Part shown: piece after piece, positions 17,880-27,414 of the stretch | Layout of the letters: the number at the start of each line of letters is the position of its first letter | How positions within the stretch are numbered: the first letter of the stretch is position 1 | Source: Gammaproteobacteria bacterium | GTDB taxonomy: Bacteria; Pseudomonadota; Gammaproteobacteria; Competibacterales; Competibacteraceae | NCBI GenBank assembly: GCA_024235095.1 | Contig: JACKNC010000001.1 | Span: forward strand, 2,145,501 to 2,209,500 | Direction of reading: 5' to 3' | Length of the DNA stretch: 64,000 nt | Program-made: the position numbers and the translations under genes | The notes under the pieces: generated by a model | What the model was told of the DNA's origin: nothing | Databases searched by the model: none | Seen by the model: the letters and a program-made list of their open reading frames with translations, nothing else

Positions 17880-17934
17880 CCCTCTCCTCCAACCCCTCTC
17901 CTCCAACCCCTCTCCCGCCTGCGGGCGAGGGGAG
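17880..17934. repeat. CT-rich repeat with GC hairpin, likely terminator
   Basis: Two exact 14-base units (CCTCTCCTCCAACC at 17881 and 17895) run into CCTCTCCCGCCTGCGGGCGA, a GC-rich hairpin closing with GGGG. It lies 12 bases after the aminotransferase stop. The same style of element occurs at 6901-6938. Such intergenic repeats are common in proteobacterial genomes and often act as terminators. Confidence 0.6.
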
Positions 17935-17982
17935 TCAATGATTATCGCTGCGAAAGACTCACCAATATGAGTATATAATTTC

Positions 17983-20900
17983 ATGAAAGATCATGAGCTT
18001 GATTCTGAATTGAAGCCTGTGGATGAATCAAAGCCGATTTTCTATGTAGGGGTCGGCGCTTCGGCAGGCGGTCTGGAGGCGTTAGAGGCGTTTTTCACGC
18101 ACATGTCTGCCGACAGTAACATGGCTTTCATTGTGATCCAGCATCTCTCGCCCAATTATAAAAGCATGATGGTCGAGCTGCTGTCCAAGCGCACTGCGAT
18201 GACCGTGCGACGTGCTGAGGAAGGGATGTTGGTCGAAGCAAACTCGGTCTATTTGATTCCCCCGAAAAAGAATCTGTCGATCTTTCATGGCAAGCTGCTA
18301 TTGAGCGAATCGGATCACTCACGCGGGCTGAATTTGCCCATCGACGTGTTCCTGCATTCGCTGGCGGATGACCAAGCGGAAAAAGCGATCGGCGTCATTC
18401 TATCGGGCACGGGCAGCGATGGCGTACGCGGCATCCGGGCAATTAAGGAAGCCGGCGGTATGGTCATGGTGCAAAGCGAAGAATCCGCCAAGTTTGATGG
18501 GATGCCGCGCGCCGCCATTGCCACCGGCTTGGCTGACTTCATTTTGCCACCTGAGGAAATGCCGGCTAATTTGCTATCGTTTATTCGCCACCCTTATGCA
18601 CGCAAGACTGATCGTCCACCCATACTACTATCAGATGAAGACGGCATGGCGCGCATTTTCGCGCTGTTGCGCGAGCGTACCCGGGTGGATTTCGCATTCT
18701 ACAAACCCAGCACCGTGGTCCGGCGTATTGAGCGGCGTATGACTGTCAATCAAGTCAACGATCTGCGCGATTATGTAAAATTGATGGAGAGTTACTCCAG
18801 CGAAGTGATGGCGCTTTATCGCGAGCTATTGATTGGCGTAACCAATTTTTTTCGTGATCGCGAAGTATTCGAGGATCTTGAAACCCATCATTTACCCCAA
18901 TTGTTCGCTCGCCTGCAAACTCGTGAGGCGCGGTTCTGGATTGCAGGCTGTTCGACCGGTGAAGAGGCATATTCGTTTGCCATTTTGGGCCGCGAGATTC
19001 TGGAGCAGATGGGTAAACGGATTGATATCAAAATTTTCGCCACGGATATCGACCGTGACGCGATCCTGCGCGCTAGCAACGGCCTTTATCCTGAAAGCAT
19101 CGCGGTTGACCTGCCGCCAGGACTACTCGCCAAGTATTTTCATCGCAAGGAAGATCACTATCGCATTGACCGTTCCATTCGCGAGATGGTGGTCTTCGCC
19201 CAGCACAATTTGATCAAGGACCCACCCTTTACCAACATCGAATTGGTCAGTTGCCGCAATTTACTGATCTATCTGCAACCCGTGCTGCAGCGCAAGGCAT
19301 TGGAATTGATAAATTTCTCACTCAATCCCCAAGGGATATTACTCTTGGGCAACAGTGAGACAACGGGGGATATGGCTGACTTCTTTGAACCACTCAATCA
19401 AAAATTCCGGATCTACACGGCCAGAGGCAAGCGGCGCCCGATGAGCAATTCCAATTTTTCAGGCGTCCCTGAAGTCGTTCCTTGGCAAACCCGCTCTCGG
19501 CCCGCCAGTGGATCATGGCGCAGCAATGACGAAGAGCGATTATTGGAACGCCTGCTGCAGTTACTGGCTAAAGACTATATTCCTCTGGTCGTGGTGGTCA
19601 ACGAGCAGATGGAGCCGCTACACATCCTGGGAAACTCGGATGGTTACTTTATACGCCCTTCTGGTCGGCAAACGAACGACATTACCAAGAACATCTTAAA
19701 AGACCTGGCGATTCCTGTGGCAACCGGCTTGCAAAAAGTATTCAAGACCGGGGAGGAAATGAGATACACCAATATCCGCATCCACTGGCGTGACGAAGTA
19801 AAAACGGTACAGGTTTACATTCGGCCTCTGCCCGGTAAAAAAGGCCAGGAATCATTAGCAGCGGTGTTTATTGAAGAAGTCGCCTTATCGAAAGAGCCTG
19901 CCTTAAGCGGCGCCCCGGTCTACGATGTCAATCTGGAGGCTGAACAACGGATTCACGATCTGGAGCAAGAACTGCAATTTTCACGGGAAAATCTGCAAGC
20001 GACCATCGAAGAACTGGAAACTTCTAATGAAGAATTACAGGCCACGAATGAAGAGCTTCTGGCTAGCAATGAGGAATTACAAAGCACAAATGAGGAGTTG
20101 CAATCGGTCAACGAAGAATTGCATACGGTGAATGCCGAACATCAAAGCAAAATCATAGAACTGACTGAATTGAATAATGATCTGGATAATCTGATGGCCA
20201 GCACCCGGATTGCCACGCTTATCCTTGACGAAAACTTGAGCGTTCGCCGCTTTACTCCGGAAATCCGGCGCGTTTTTAATATTCTTGATGGCGATATTGG
20301 CCGCCCAATCAAGCATCTGACTCATAACTTACCAGATGAGGATCTACTGGATCTGGTACAGGAAGTAGCGCTCCAGAATATGGAAAAGGTGCGTGAAGTT
20401 TGCACTCGTAGCAATGAATGGTTTCAAATGCGGATTTTGCCGTACCATATTAGCATGAATACTGTTTCTGGCGTGGTGCTTACTTTTATTGACATTGGCT
20501 TTCTTAAAACCGTTCAAGATATGCTGTCCGACCGTGAGACTCTGATTGCCAGCCTTTATCGCGCTGCGCCCGTTGGGGTCAGTCGGGTCGTGAACCGGAC
20601 CCTTCTTGAAGTCAATAATCAACTTTGCCAGACATTGGGTTATTCACGAGAGGAGTTAGTCGGACAAAGCGCTCTCATACTGTACCCATCGACCGAAGAG
20701 TTCGAAGCAGTTGGCAAGGACCTGTACGAACAGATTCGCAAGCACAGCGTGGGTACAATGGAAACGCGCTGGCGGCGCAAGGATGGCACGGTTTTTCCCG
20801 TTCTCCTCAACGCCTCATCGTTGCATCCAGCTAATCCTGACGACGGCGCTACTTTCACCGCACTCGACCTGTCCATCCGCAAACAGGAGAGCGCCCGCAT

Positions 20901-21495
20901 TGAGGCCAGCGAGGATCGCTATCACCAACTGCACAACGCTATCATGGAAGGGGTGATTTACCAGAGCGCCAACGGCGATATTATCTCAGCCAACCCGGTT
21001 GCCGAGCGTCTACTCGGATTATCGCACGGTCCAATAACAGGACAAATGGACGCTGATCCAGACTGGCAGGCGCTTCGTGAAGATGGAACGGAGTGGCCGG
21101 CTGGGCAGTATCCGTGGCAGATCGTCCTACACACGGGTTTGCCGATGAAAGGCGTGGTGATGGGCTGGTTGCATCGCCAATCCGGTGAAAAGCGCTGGCT
21201 GCGGGTCAGCGCTATCCCGCTGTTTGAATCCAGCCAGAAACAGCCCAACCAGATTTGCTCGCTTTTTTACGACATCACTGAGAGCCGAGAAGCTGCAGAT
21301 AAGCTGGCGCGGCTTGAACAGATAGTGCGGGAATTGTCCCATCGTGCGCAACCGGTGCTGGGCATGTTGACCTCACGTATCGCAACGCCGAATCAAAGCA
21401 GCGAGACCGCTAGCGAAGATTTGCAAGCCTGGCGCAATTGCGTCCGGGAAAGCCTGAAGATCCTTGAAAGTTTGGTTACGGTGGACGCTTCCTGA
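17983..21495 (+). CDS. CheB/CheR fusion protein with PAS domains
   Basis: 1170 residues. Residues ~18-205 are a CheB methylesterase domain with catalytic Ser27 (GASAGG), His54 (QHLSP) and Asp145 (GTGSDG) but no receiver domain. Next comes a CheR methyltransferase (about 215-490) with the SAM-binding WIAGCSTGEEAYS motif and HNLIKDPPF...VSCRNLLIYL. A helical stretch near residues 655-740 carries a run of NEELQ-type heptads (six or more), predicted coiled coil. Three PAS-like segments follow. The C-terminus has only a short histidine-kinase-like dimerisation helix and no ATPase domain, so any kinase must be separate. These fusions likely couple methylation chemistry to signalling outside chemotaxis. 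Confidence 0.92.
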   Translation: MKDHELDSELKPVDESKPIFYVGVGASAGGLEALEAFFTHMSADSNMAFIVIQHLSPNYKSMMVELLSKRTAMTVRRAEEGMLVEANSVYLIPPKKNLSIFHGKLLLSESDHSRGLNLPIDVFLHSLADDQAEKAIGVILSGTGSDGVRGIRAIKEAGGMVMVQSEESAKFDGMPRAAIATGLADFILPPEEMPANLLSFIRHPYARKTDRPPILLSDEDGMARIFALLRERTRVDFAFYKPSTVVRRIERRMTVNQVNDLRDYVKLMESYSSEVMALYRELLIGVTNFFRDREVFEDLETHHLPQLFARLQTREARFWIAGCSTGEEAYSFAILGREILEQMGKRIDIKIFATDIDRDAILRASNGLYPESIAVDLPPGLLAKYFHRKEDHYRIDRSIREMVVFAQHNLIKDPPFTNIELVSCRNLLIYLQPVLQRKALELINFSLNPQGILLLGNSETTGDMADFFEPLNQKFRIYTARGKRRPMSNSNFSGVPEVVPWQTRSRPASGSWRSNDEERLLERLLQLLAKDYIPLVVVVNEQMEPLHILGNSDGYFIRPSGRQTNDITKNILKDLAIPVATGLQKVFKTGEEMRYTNIRIHWRDEVKTVQVYIRPLPGKKGQESLAAVFIEEVALSKEPALSGAPVYDVNLEAEQRIHDLEQELQFSRENLQATIEELETSNEELQATNEELLASNEELQSTNEELQSVNEELHTVNAEHQSKIIELTELNNDLDNLMASTRIATLILDENLSVRRFTPEIRRVFNILDGDIGRPIKHLTHNLPDEDLLDLVQEVALQNMEKVREVCTRSNEWFQMRILPYHISMNTVSGVVLTFIDIGFLKTVQDMLSDRETLIASLYRAAPVGVSRVVNRTLLEVNNQLCQTLGYSREELVGQSALILYPSTEEFEAVGKDLYEQIRKHSVGTMETRWRRKDGTVFPVLLNASSLHPANPDDGATFTALDLSIRKQESARIEASEDRYHQLHNAIMEGVIYQSANGDIISANPVAERLLGLSHGPITGQMDADPDWQALREDGTEWPAGQYPWQIVLHTGLPMKGVVMGWLHRQSGEKRWLRVSAIPLFESSQKQPNQICSLFYDITESREAADKLARLEQIVRELSHRAQPVLGMLTSRIATPNQSSETASEDLQAWRNCVRESLKILESLVTVDAS

Positions 21496-23680
21496 AATCG
21501 AACGGTTGAAACAATTGTATCGCATACCGTTTCTCGATAAGTTCACGCCCGGAAGCTACCTTTCTTCTTTCCAAAGCCGTTTGCATTGTTACCGCCGTCC
21601 TGGCTGTGGATTGCTGCTGCTGGTCCTACTGGGCGGCTCCCTGGCGCTACTCGACCAAGGGTTGCCGCCGCCTGTCGAGCGCGCCAGACAAACCTCTGCG
21701 CAAGTGCTGGATAGTCAGGATCGGATGTTGCGGATCTTTACCGTCCCGCCAGGCTATTGGCGACTGCCCGCCCGCCCCGGGGATGTCGATCCGCTGTTTA
21801 TCAGAATGCTCATGGCCTACGAAGACCAACGTTTTCCGGACCATTCAGGCGTTGACCCACTGGCGGTAATGCGGGCGCTGGGACAATGGTTATGGCATGG
21901 CCGGATCGTGTCGGGCGCTTCAACGCTGACCATGCAGACCGCTCGCCTGCTGGAGCCGCACCCACGCGATTTGATCGGCAAGATTGGCGAAATGCTGCGC
22001 GCCCTGCAATTGGAACGGCGTTATACCAAAGATGAAATTCTCGGCTTTTATCTGACCCTGGCCCCTTATGGCGGCAACCTGGAAGGCGTGCGCGTTGCAG
22101 CGCTGGCCTGGTTTGGCAAGGAGCCTACGCGGCTCACTGCGGCGGAAGCAGCGCTGCTGGTGGTGTTGCCGCAAGCGCCGTCACGCTTGCGCCCGGACCG
22201 CTATCCCGAACGGGCGCGGGCGGCGCGCGACAAAGTGTTGGCGCGCATGGAGCAACTGGGAATGCTTACCTCGCGCCAAGCGGCTGAAGCCCGGGAGGAG
22301 CCGGTACCGATCCGACGTCATCCCCTGCCCTTTCTGGCCCCCCATCTGGCGGACCGGTTACACGCCGCCCAACCCGGAATGACCCGGCATCGCACTTATA
22401 TCGACCGCGATTTGCAGCAGACCCTGGAAACGCTGGTTCGTCAACAACACAGCACCCTGGAATCGCACAGCAGCATCGCCATGCTGGTCGTGGCGAATCA
22501 CGACCGGCGAGTGCTGGCCTATGTCGGCGCCAGCGATTTTTTCGACACGCGCCGAGCTGGACAAGTCGACTTGGCTCAGGCGATCCGCTCGCCAGGTTCC
22601 ACGCTCAAACCATTGATTTATGGGCTTGGTTTTGATGATTTGTTAATTCATCCTGAAACATTAATTGAAGACGTGCCGACCCGATTCGGCGATTATGCGC
22701 CCACTAATTTCGGCCACACCTACGCCGGTCAACTGACTGTGCGCGAGGCGCTGCAACAGTCGCTGAACATCCTGGCGGTGGCGGTGCTGGAGCAGGTGGG
22801 ACCGGCGCGAGTGGCGGCTCGACTGCGCGAGGTGGGGTTGCCGCTGCACTGGAACGCAGCCAATCCGCAACCCGGATTGCCGCTGGCGCTAGGTGGAGTA
22901 GGCGCAACCCTGGAAAAACTGGTGACCTTATATGCCAGCTTTGCTAGCGGCGGCGTGGTCGCACCGTTACACCTGGGTCCCGACGACCCGGAAAGTCCGG
23001 GTCAACCCCTGCTGTCAGCCACCGCCTGCTGGTATCTGAGCGAGATTTTGCGCGGGTCGCCGACTCCACAACATATTGCGCCCCTAGCCAGCGCCGCCCG
23101 GCCTCGGTTGATCGCGCATAAAACCGGTACTTCCTATGGCTTTCGCGACGCCTGGGCCTTGGGTTTCGATGCGGACTACACCGTAGGCGTCTGGGTCGGG
23201 CGGCCGGATGGTTCGCCCAGTCCCGGTCACTATGGACGTAATACTGCTGCGCCGCTGCTGTTCCGAATCTTCGATCTGTTGCCGGAATCTGTCAATCCGC
23301 CACTGCCGCCGCCCGATCAGGCATTGCGCGTTGTGAGTCGCATGCAACTGCCGGAACGGTTGCGCTATTTTCGCACCCGACCGGCGTTGCAAATGCGCAG
23401 TGCTTTACCGCTCAGCATTACCTTTCCCGTAAACGGCGCGACGGTGGAATTGCCTGATCAGGATGGTGCGTTGGCTGCATTGCCGCTGGCGGCGAAGGGA
23501 GGAATCCGGCCCTTGCGCTGGCTCGTGAACGGTCGACCGCTCCCCGCGGACCCCTGGCAACGCGAAACATTTTGGCTACCCGATGGCGAAGGACAAGTAC
23601 GAATTACCGTACTGGACCAGTCGGGTCAGACCGCCAGCGCCGAGGTATGGCTCAGCCGGATGCCGACACGGCATTGGTAG
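21464..23680 (+). CDS. pbpC: Penicillin-binding protein 1C
   Basis: Bifunctional peptidoglycan synthase of the PBP1C class. One N-terminal membrane helix (about residues 48-66), a glycosyltransferase domain with EDQRFPDHSGVDP and GASTLTMQTARLL, a transpeptidase domain with active Ser379 in SPGSTLKP, the SLN motif and KTGTS, and a C-terminal BiPBP_C immunoglobulin-like domain typical of PbpC. The open frame starts at a TTG that overlaps the previous gene by 32 bases; an internal TTG at 21506 is an alternative start. The alpha-2-macroglobulin gene that often accompanies pbpC is absent here. Confidence 0.93.
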   Translation: MKVWLRWTLPEIERLKQLYRIPFLDKFTPGSYLSSFQSRLHCYRRPGCGLLLLVLLGGSLALLDQGLPPPVERARQTSAQVLDSQDRMLRIFTVPPGYWRLPARPGDVDPLFIRMLMAYEDQRFPDHSGVDPLAVMRALGQWLWHGRIVSGASTLTMQTARLLEPHPRDLIGKIGEMLRALQLERRYTKDEILGFYLTLAPYGGNLEGVRVAALAWFGKEPTRLTAAEAALLVVLPQAPSRLRPDRYPERARAARDKVLARMEQLGMLTSRQAAEAREEPVPIRRHPLPFLAPHLADRLHAAQPGMTRHRTYIDRDLQQTLETLVRQQHSTLESHSSIAMLVVANHDRRVLAYVGASDFFDTRRAGQVDLAQAIRSPGSTLKPLIYGLGFDDLLIHPETLIEDVPTRFGDYAPTNFGHTYAGQLTVREALQQSLNILAVAVLEQVGPARVAARLREVGLPLHWNAANPQPGLPLALGGVGATLEKLVTLYASFASGGVVAPLHLGPDDPESPGQPLLSATACWYLSEILRGSPTPQHIAPLASAARPRLIAHKTGTSYGFRDAWALGFDADYTVGVWVGRPDGSPSPGHYGRNTAAPLLFRIFDLLPESVNPPLPPPDQALRVVSRMQLPERLRYFRTRPALQMRSALPLSITFPVNGATVELPDQDGALAALPLAAKGGIRPLRWLVNGRPLPADPWQRETFWLPDGEGQVRITVLDQSGQTASAEVWLSRMPTRHW

Positions 23681-23992
23681 TTTGTCCTTTGGAATCGAGC
23701 AGCGTCAATGGATTGACGGCTTGAACCGCCTTCAAGACCCCAAAAGAAAAGTCAAAATATTGACAACCATCATATCCCATAATATATTGTTTTTAATTAT
23801 ATTTAATAAATGGCATCTATTTTGCCTAGATTCAGTATGCGATCTCCAATAGGCCAGATCGGCTTTTTGGGTGGCAACTGATACGCAAAAGTATGCTCTC
23901 GAACTTCTACATGATGTGCTGAAAGCGGTCGATCGAACCCAGTTGATAAATCATCAATGACAGCAGCGAATGACTGAGAAGGGTTAAAAACA
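23681..23992. other. AT-rich intergenic region before the diguanylate cyclase gene
   Basis: 312 bases without a credible gene. The segment 23745-23830 is strongly A/T-rich and contains a good promoter candidate, listed separately. Nothing else is recognisable. Confidence 0.5.
23760..23788 (+). promoter_or_regulatory. Candidate sigma-70 promoter
   Basis: TTGACA (23760-23765), a 17-base spacer, and TATATT (23783-23788) in an A/T-rich stretch. This would start a transcript about 200 bases before the diguanylate cyclase gene. The perfect -35 and ideal spacing support it; the long leader is unexplained. Confidence 0.5.
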
Positions 23993-24859
23993 ATGGACAC
24001 AAAGTGGATACGCTTCATTGAGATATCGGCACAAATATTCGCATTGATCAGTGTCTGGCGCGGCGCTTCAGCAATGGTCGCCAATAGCGCGATAGCGGAA
24101 CCGCTGTTACTGCAAACGCTTGAGCCGTTTGCTATTCCCGCAACCGTGCTGGCGGTTATCGGTTCAGTCGCTGCGACGCAACTTCGGTTACGCAGTCGGC
24201 GGAAACTGCATAAGATAGCCCATGACAAACATTCTGAACCTGTACAATCCATCGATAAATCCGCGCACGCCAAACAGAGTGAGTTGCTGATCGCGGAATT
24301 GCAGAATCAGATCGCCGCACTGAATAAAGAGAAGGAGCGTCTCATCCACCTGCTTCATGAAAAGAGCACCCGTCTCCGGGAAGATCCATTGACTGGAATT
24401 CCCAACCGTTTGGCATACGAAGAACAATTTCAGCAGGAATTTCAACGCTGGAAACGCTTTGGCAATCCCTTGTCATTTTTGATCTGGGATATTGATCACT
24501 TTAAGAAGATCAACGATCACTATGGTCATGCTGCAGGTGACGAAGTTCTCCGCATGGTTGCTCAGCAAATAAACAAGCGGTTGCGTTGCACGGATTTCCT
24601 GGCTCGTTACGGCGGCGAGGAATTCGCCATGCTGTTGCCAGGCGCTGATATTGAAGCCGCCCGGCAGGTGGCCGATCAGATTCGGCTGCATATCGCTGAA
24701 TGTGGATTCAAGCATGGAGATGCGAATATTCCCGTTACGATCTCCTGCGGTTTGTCGAATTTTAAACCGGGAGATAGCGTGCAAAGCGTCTTTCAACGCG
24801 CTGACCAGGCGCTGTATCAGGCGAAAAGCGCGGGGCGGAATTGTTGCCGAGCTTATTAG
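23993..24859 (+). CDS. Membrane-associated diguanylate cyclase (GGDEF)
   Basis: Makes the second messenger cyclic di-GMP from two GTP. 288 residues: two N-terminal hydrophobic helices (about 5-25 and 37-60), a coiled linker (~85-120) and a GGDEF domain from DPLTGIPNR onward. The active-site loop reads GGEEF, a functional variant. RCTD five residues before it fits the inhibitory I-site RxxD, so product feedback is expected. No sensory domain besides the short membrane part. Confidence 0.93.
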   Translation: MDTKWIRFIEISAQIFALISVWRGASAMVANSAIAEPLLLQTLEPFAIPATVLAVIGSVAATQLRLRSRRKLHKIAHDKHSEPVQSIDKSAHAKQSELLIAELQNQIAALNKEKERLIHLLHEKSTRLREDPLTGIPNRLAYEEQFQQEFQRWKRFGNPLSFLIWDIDHFKKINDHYGHAAGDEVLRMVAQQINKRLRCTDFLARYGGEEFAMLLPGADIEAARQVADQIRLHIAECGFKHGDANIPVTISCGLSNFKPGDSVQSVFQRADQALYQAKSAGRNCCRAY

Positions 24860-24977
24860 CTTATTGCCCTCCGTGATCGTGGGAGAAAGGGAGGCCCTCC
24901 TTACAAAGCAGAATCTTGTATCGCTGCTGACGGTCTACACTATAAATTGATCTCTCACGATCAAGGCGAGAACCGGT

Positions 24978-26423
24978 ATGCGGGCATTCAAGATTCTGAT
25001 CATACTGCTAATGTGGACAGGGTTGAGTGGGGCTGCGCCCACGCCACAGTCATCATCTTCCAGTCAGGCGCTACTCTTGGAAATACGGGGCGCCATCGGT
25101 CCAGCCAGTCGCGATTTCATTCTAAGCGGTCTGGAGCAGGCGCGGGAACGCAAAGCCGCCGCTGTGATCCTGCAAATTGACACGCCCGGCGGTCTGGACA
25201 GCTCAATGCGCGATATTATCCAGGCCATTCTAGCTTCACCGGTCCCTGTGATCGGCTATGTCGCCCCAGAAGGCGCGCGCGCGGCCAGCGCCGGTACTTA
25301 CATTCTTTACGCCTGCCATGTCGCCGCCATGGCTCCGGCTACCAATTTGGGCGCGGCTACGCCAGTGCAAATAGGTGGCTTGCCAATGCCAGGACGGCCC
25401 TCCGATTCGGATCAAACCAGTAAACCGTCCAGGCCACCCTCCAGCGCGTCCTCGAAGGACCAATCCAGCTCTTCCGAAACCGATCAACCCGCTGAGAAAT
25501 CCCTGACTCCCACCGGATCCACCATGGAGCGTAAATTGGTCAACGATGCGCGCGCTTACTTGCGTTCTCTGGCGCAGTTGCGCGGACGCAATGTCGAATG
25601 GGCCGAACAGGCGGTCACCGAAGGCGCCAGTCTCAGCGCCCAGGATGCCTTGCAGCAAAATGTGATCGATGCGGTTGCCGCCAATGTTGCCGAATTATTG
25701 ATGCAAGTCGATGGCCGCTTAGTGACAATCGCAGGTGAAACCCGCTCGCTGGCAACTCAGGGATTAACCGTCGAAGCTCTTAAACCCGATTGGCGCAACC
25801 AATTGTTGGCCTTGATCGCCCATCCAATGGTCGCATACGTGTTGATGCTGATTGGCGTCTATGGATTATTTTTCGAGTTATCCAATCCAGGCGCGGTGGC
25901 GCCAGGCGTACTGGGAGGAATTTGCCTGCTGTTGGCCCTGTTCGCGTTTCAGGTGCTCCCGGTCAATTATGCCGGACTGGCGCTCTTACTGTTGGGATTA
26001 ACCTTCATGGTCGCTGAAGCGTTCGCCCCCAGTTTCGGCATACTCGGCCTGGGGGGCATGGTCGCCTTTGTCGCTGGCTCGCTGCTGCTATGGGACGAAA
26101 CCGGTCCCGGTTATGAAGTCCCACTGGGCCTGATCGTTGGCTTTGCCCTGGCGAGCGCTGTGGTCTTGATCGGGCTGGCGACCTTGATGCTTCGCCAACG
26201 CCAGCGTCCCATCGTCAGTGGCCAGGAGCAATTGCTGGGCGCAATCGGTGTGGTGACCGACGAAGAAGTTGGCTGGGCCAGGATTCACAGTGAATCCTGG
26301 CGAATCTGCGCTCAGCAGCCCTTGCTTCGGGGTGAACGGGTGCGGGTTGTCGGCCGCAAGGGACTCACCCTGTTCGTGCAACCACTGGATTCCGCATCCA
26401 TAAAAGAGGAACTGCCGTCATGA
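24978..26423 (+). CDS. NfeD-family membrane serine protease
   Basis: Long-form NfeD (stomatin operon partner). Signal peptide, then a ClpP-like serine protease domain (residues ~28-150) with DTPGG and the catalytic-serine region ASAGTYI, interrupted by a Ser/Pro-rich low-complexity insert around 140-175. Four to five membrane helices (about 275-410) and a C-terminal OB-fold NfeD domain complete it. Such proteases cleave the hydrophobic tail of the partner slipin. The next gene is a slipin that overlaps by four bases. Confidence 0.93.
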   Translation: MRAFKILIILLMWTGLSGAAPTPQSSSSSQALLLEIRGAIGPASRDFILSGLEQARERKAAAVILQIDTPGGLDSSMRDIIQAILASPVPVIGYVAPEGARAASAGTYILYACHVAAMAPATNLGAATPVQIGGLPMPGRPSDSDQTSKPSRPPSSASSKDQSSSSETDQPAEKSLTPTGSTMERKLVNDARAYLRSLAQLRGRNVEWAEQAVTEGASLSAQDALQQNVIDAVAANVAELLMQVDGRLVTIAGETRSLATQGLTVEALKPDWRNQLLALIAHPMVAYVLMLIGVYGLFFELSNPGAVAPGVLGGICLLLALFAFQVLPVNYAGLALLLLGLTFMVAEAFAPSFGILGLGGMVAFVAGSLLLWDETGPGYEVPLGLIVGFALASAVVLIGLATLMLRQRQRPIVSGQEQLLGAIGVVTDEEVGWARIHSESWRICAQQPLLRGERVRVVGRKGLTLFVQPLDSASIKEELPS

Positions 26424-27175
26424 TCTTTTTCCATCCGTTCATCATTGCCTTGCTGGTGTTGTTGGCGTTGGTCTTCGCCTCGATCAAAATGCTCTACGAA
26501 TACGAGCGCGGCGTGGTGTTTTTTCTGGGCCGCTTTCAGGCCGTCAAGGGACCTGGACTGATCATCGTGGTTCCGGTCATTCAGCAAATAAAGCGTGTCG
26601 ATCTGCGCACGGTGGTCATGGACGTGCCCAGTCAGGATGTGATTTCTCGCGATAATGTGTCGGTCAAGGTCAATGCAGTCGTTTACTTTCGGGTCATTGA
26701 ACCGGAACGGGCGATTATCCAGGTCGAGGACTACTTCGCCGCCACCAGCCAGTTGGCGCAAACCACGCTGCGTTCGGTGCTGGGCCAGCACGAATTAGAC
26801 GAAATGCTGGCCGGACGGGAAAAGCTGAACCAGGATATTCAGACGATTCTGGATGCTGAGACCGATGCCTGGGGCATCAAAGTAACCAATGTGGAAGTGA
26901 AGCATGTGGACATCGACGAAAGCATGATCCGTGCGATTGCCCGCCAGGCGGAAGCTGAACGAGAGCGACGCGCCAAGATCATCAACGCTGAGGGAGAATT
27001 TCAGGCGGCTGAACGCATCCGCCAGGCTGCCCAAATCATCGCCTCGCAACCCCAAGCCCTGCAATTGCGCTATTTGCAGACCCTCGCTGATATCGGCGTT
27101 CATAACAACACGACCGTGGTGTTTCCAGTGCCGCTGGATTTGATCAAACCATTGCTGGACATGGAGCACAGCTAA
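26420..27175 (+). CDS. Slipin (SPFH/stomatin-family protein)
   Basis: 251 residues: one N-terminal membrane helix, then an SPFH (prohibitin homology) domain beginning EYERGVVFFLGRF and a helical C-terminal part (ARQAEAERERRAKIINAEGE) that oligomerises. Bacterial slipins form membrane microdomain scaffolds and are paired with NfeD proteases, as here through an ATGA overlap. Confidence 0.95.
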   Translation: MIFFHPFIIALLVLLALVFASIKMLYEYERGVVFFLGRFQAVKGPGLIIVVPVIQQIKRVDLRTVVMDVPSQDVISRDNVSVKVNAVVYFRVIEPERAIIQVEDYFAATSQLAQTTLRSVLGQHELDEMLAGREKLNQDIQTILDAETDAWGIKVTNVEVKHVDIDESMIRAIARQAEAERERRAKIINAEGEFQAAERIRQAAQIIASQPQALQLRYLQTLADIGVHNNTTVVFPVPLDLIKPLLDMEHS

Positions 27176-27195
27176 ACGGAACGACCATCGGCTGT

Positions 27196-27223
27196 GGCCA
27201 GCGGGCGATTTCGCCGACTGGCC
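27196..27223 (+). terminator. Hairpin after the nfeD-slipin operon
   Basis: GGCCAG (27196) pairs with CTGGCC (27218) and an inner GGCGA pairs with the CGCC that follows a short TTT loop. It begins 21 bases after the slipin stop. No long T-run follows, so strength is uncertain. Confidence 0.4.
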
Positions 27224-27414
27224 TTCATCGTCCGCCCCACTAACATCGATCAATGCGTCATGGCAAGAACTGTATCAGTAAAGCCGCCAAAACAGGTAAA
27301 ATGCTAGACTTTGTAAAAAGGAGCGGCATTCAAGCGCGCTCCAAACTGTCTCTGAAAAAATACAGTTTATTTTTCTAACATCATTCCAGCAATTCAACGA
27401 GTTTTAGAACAAGT

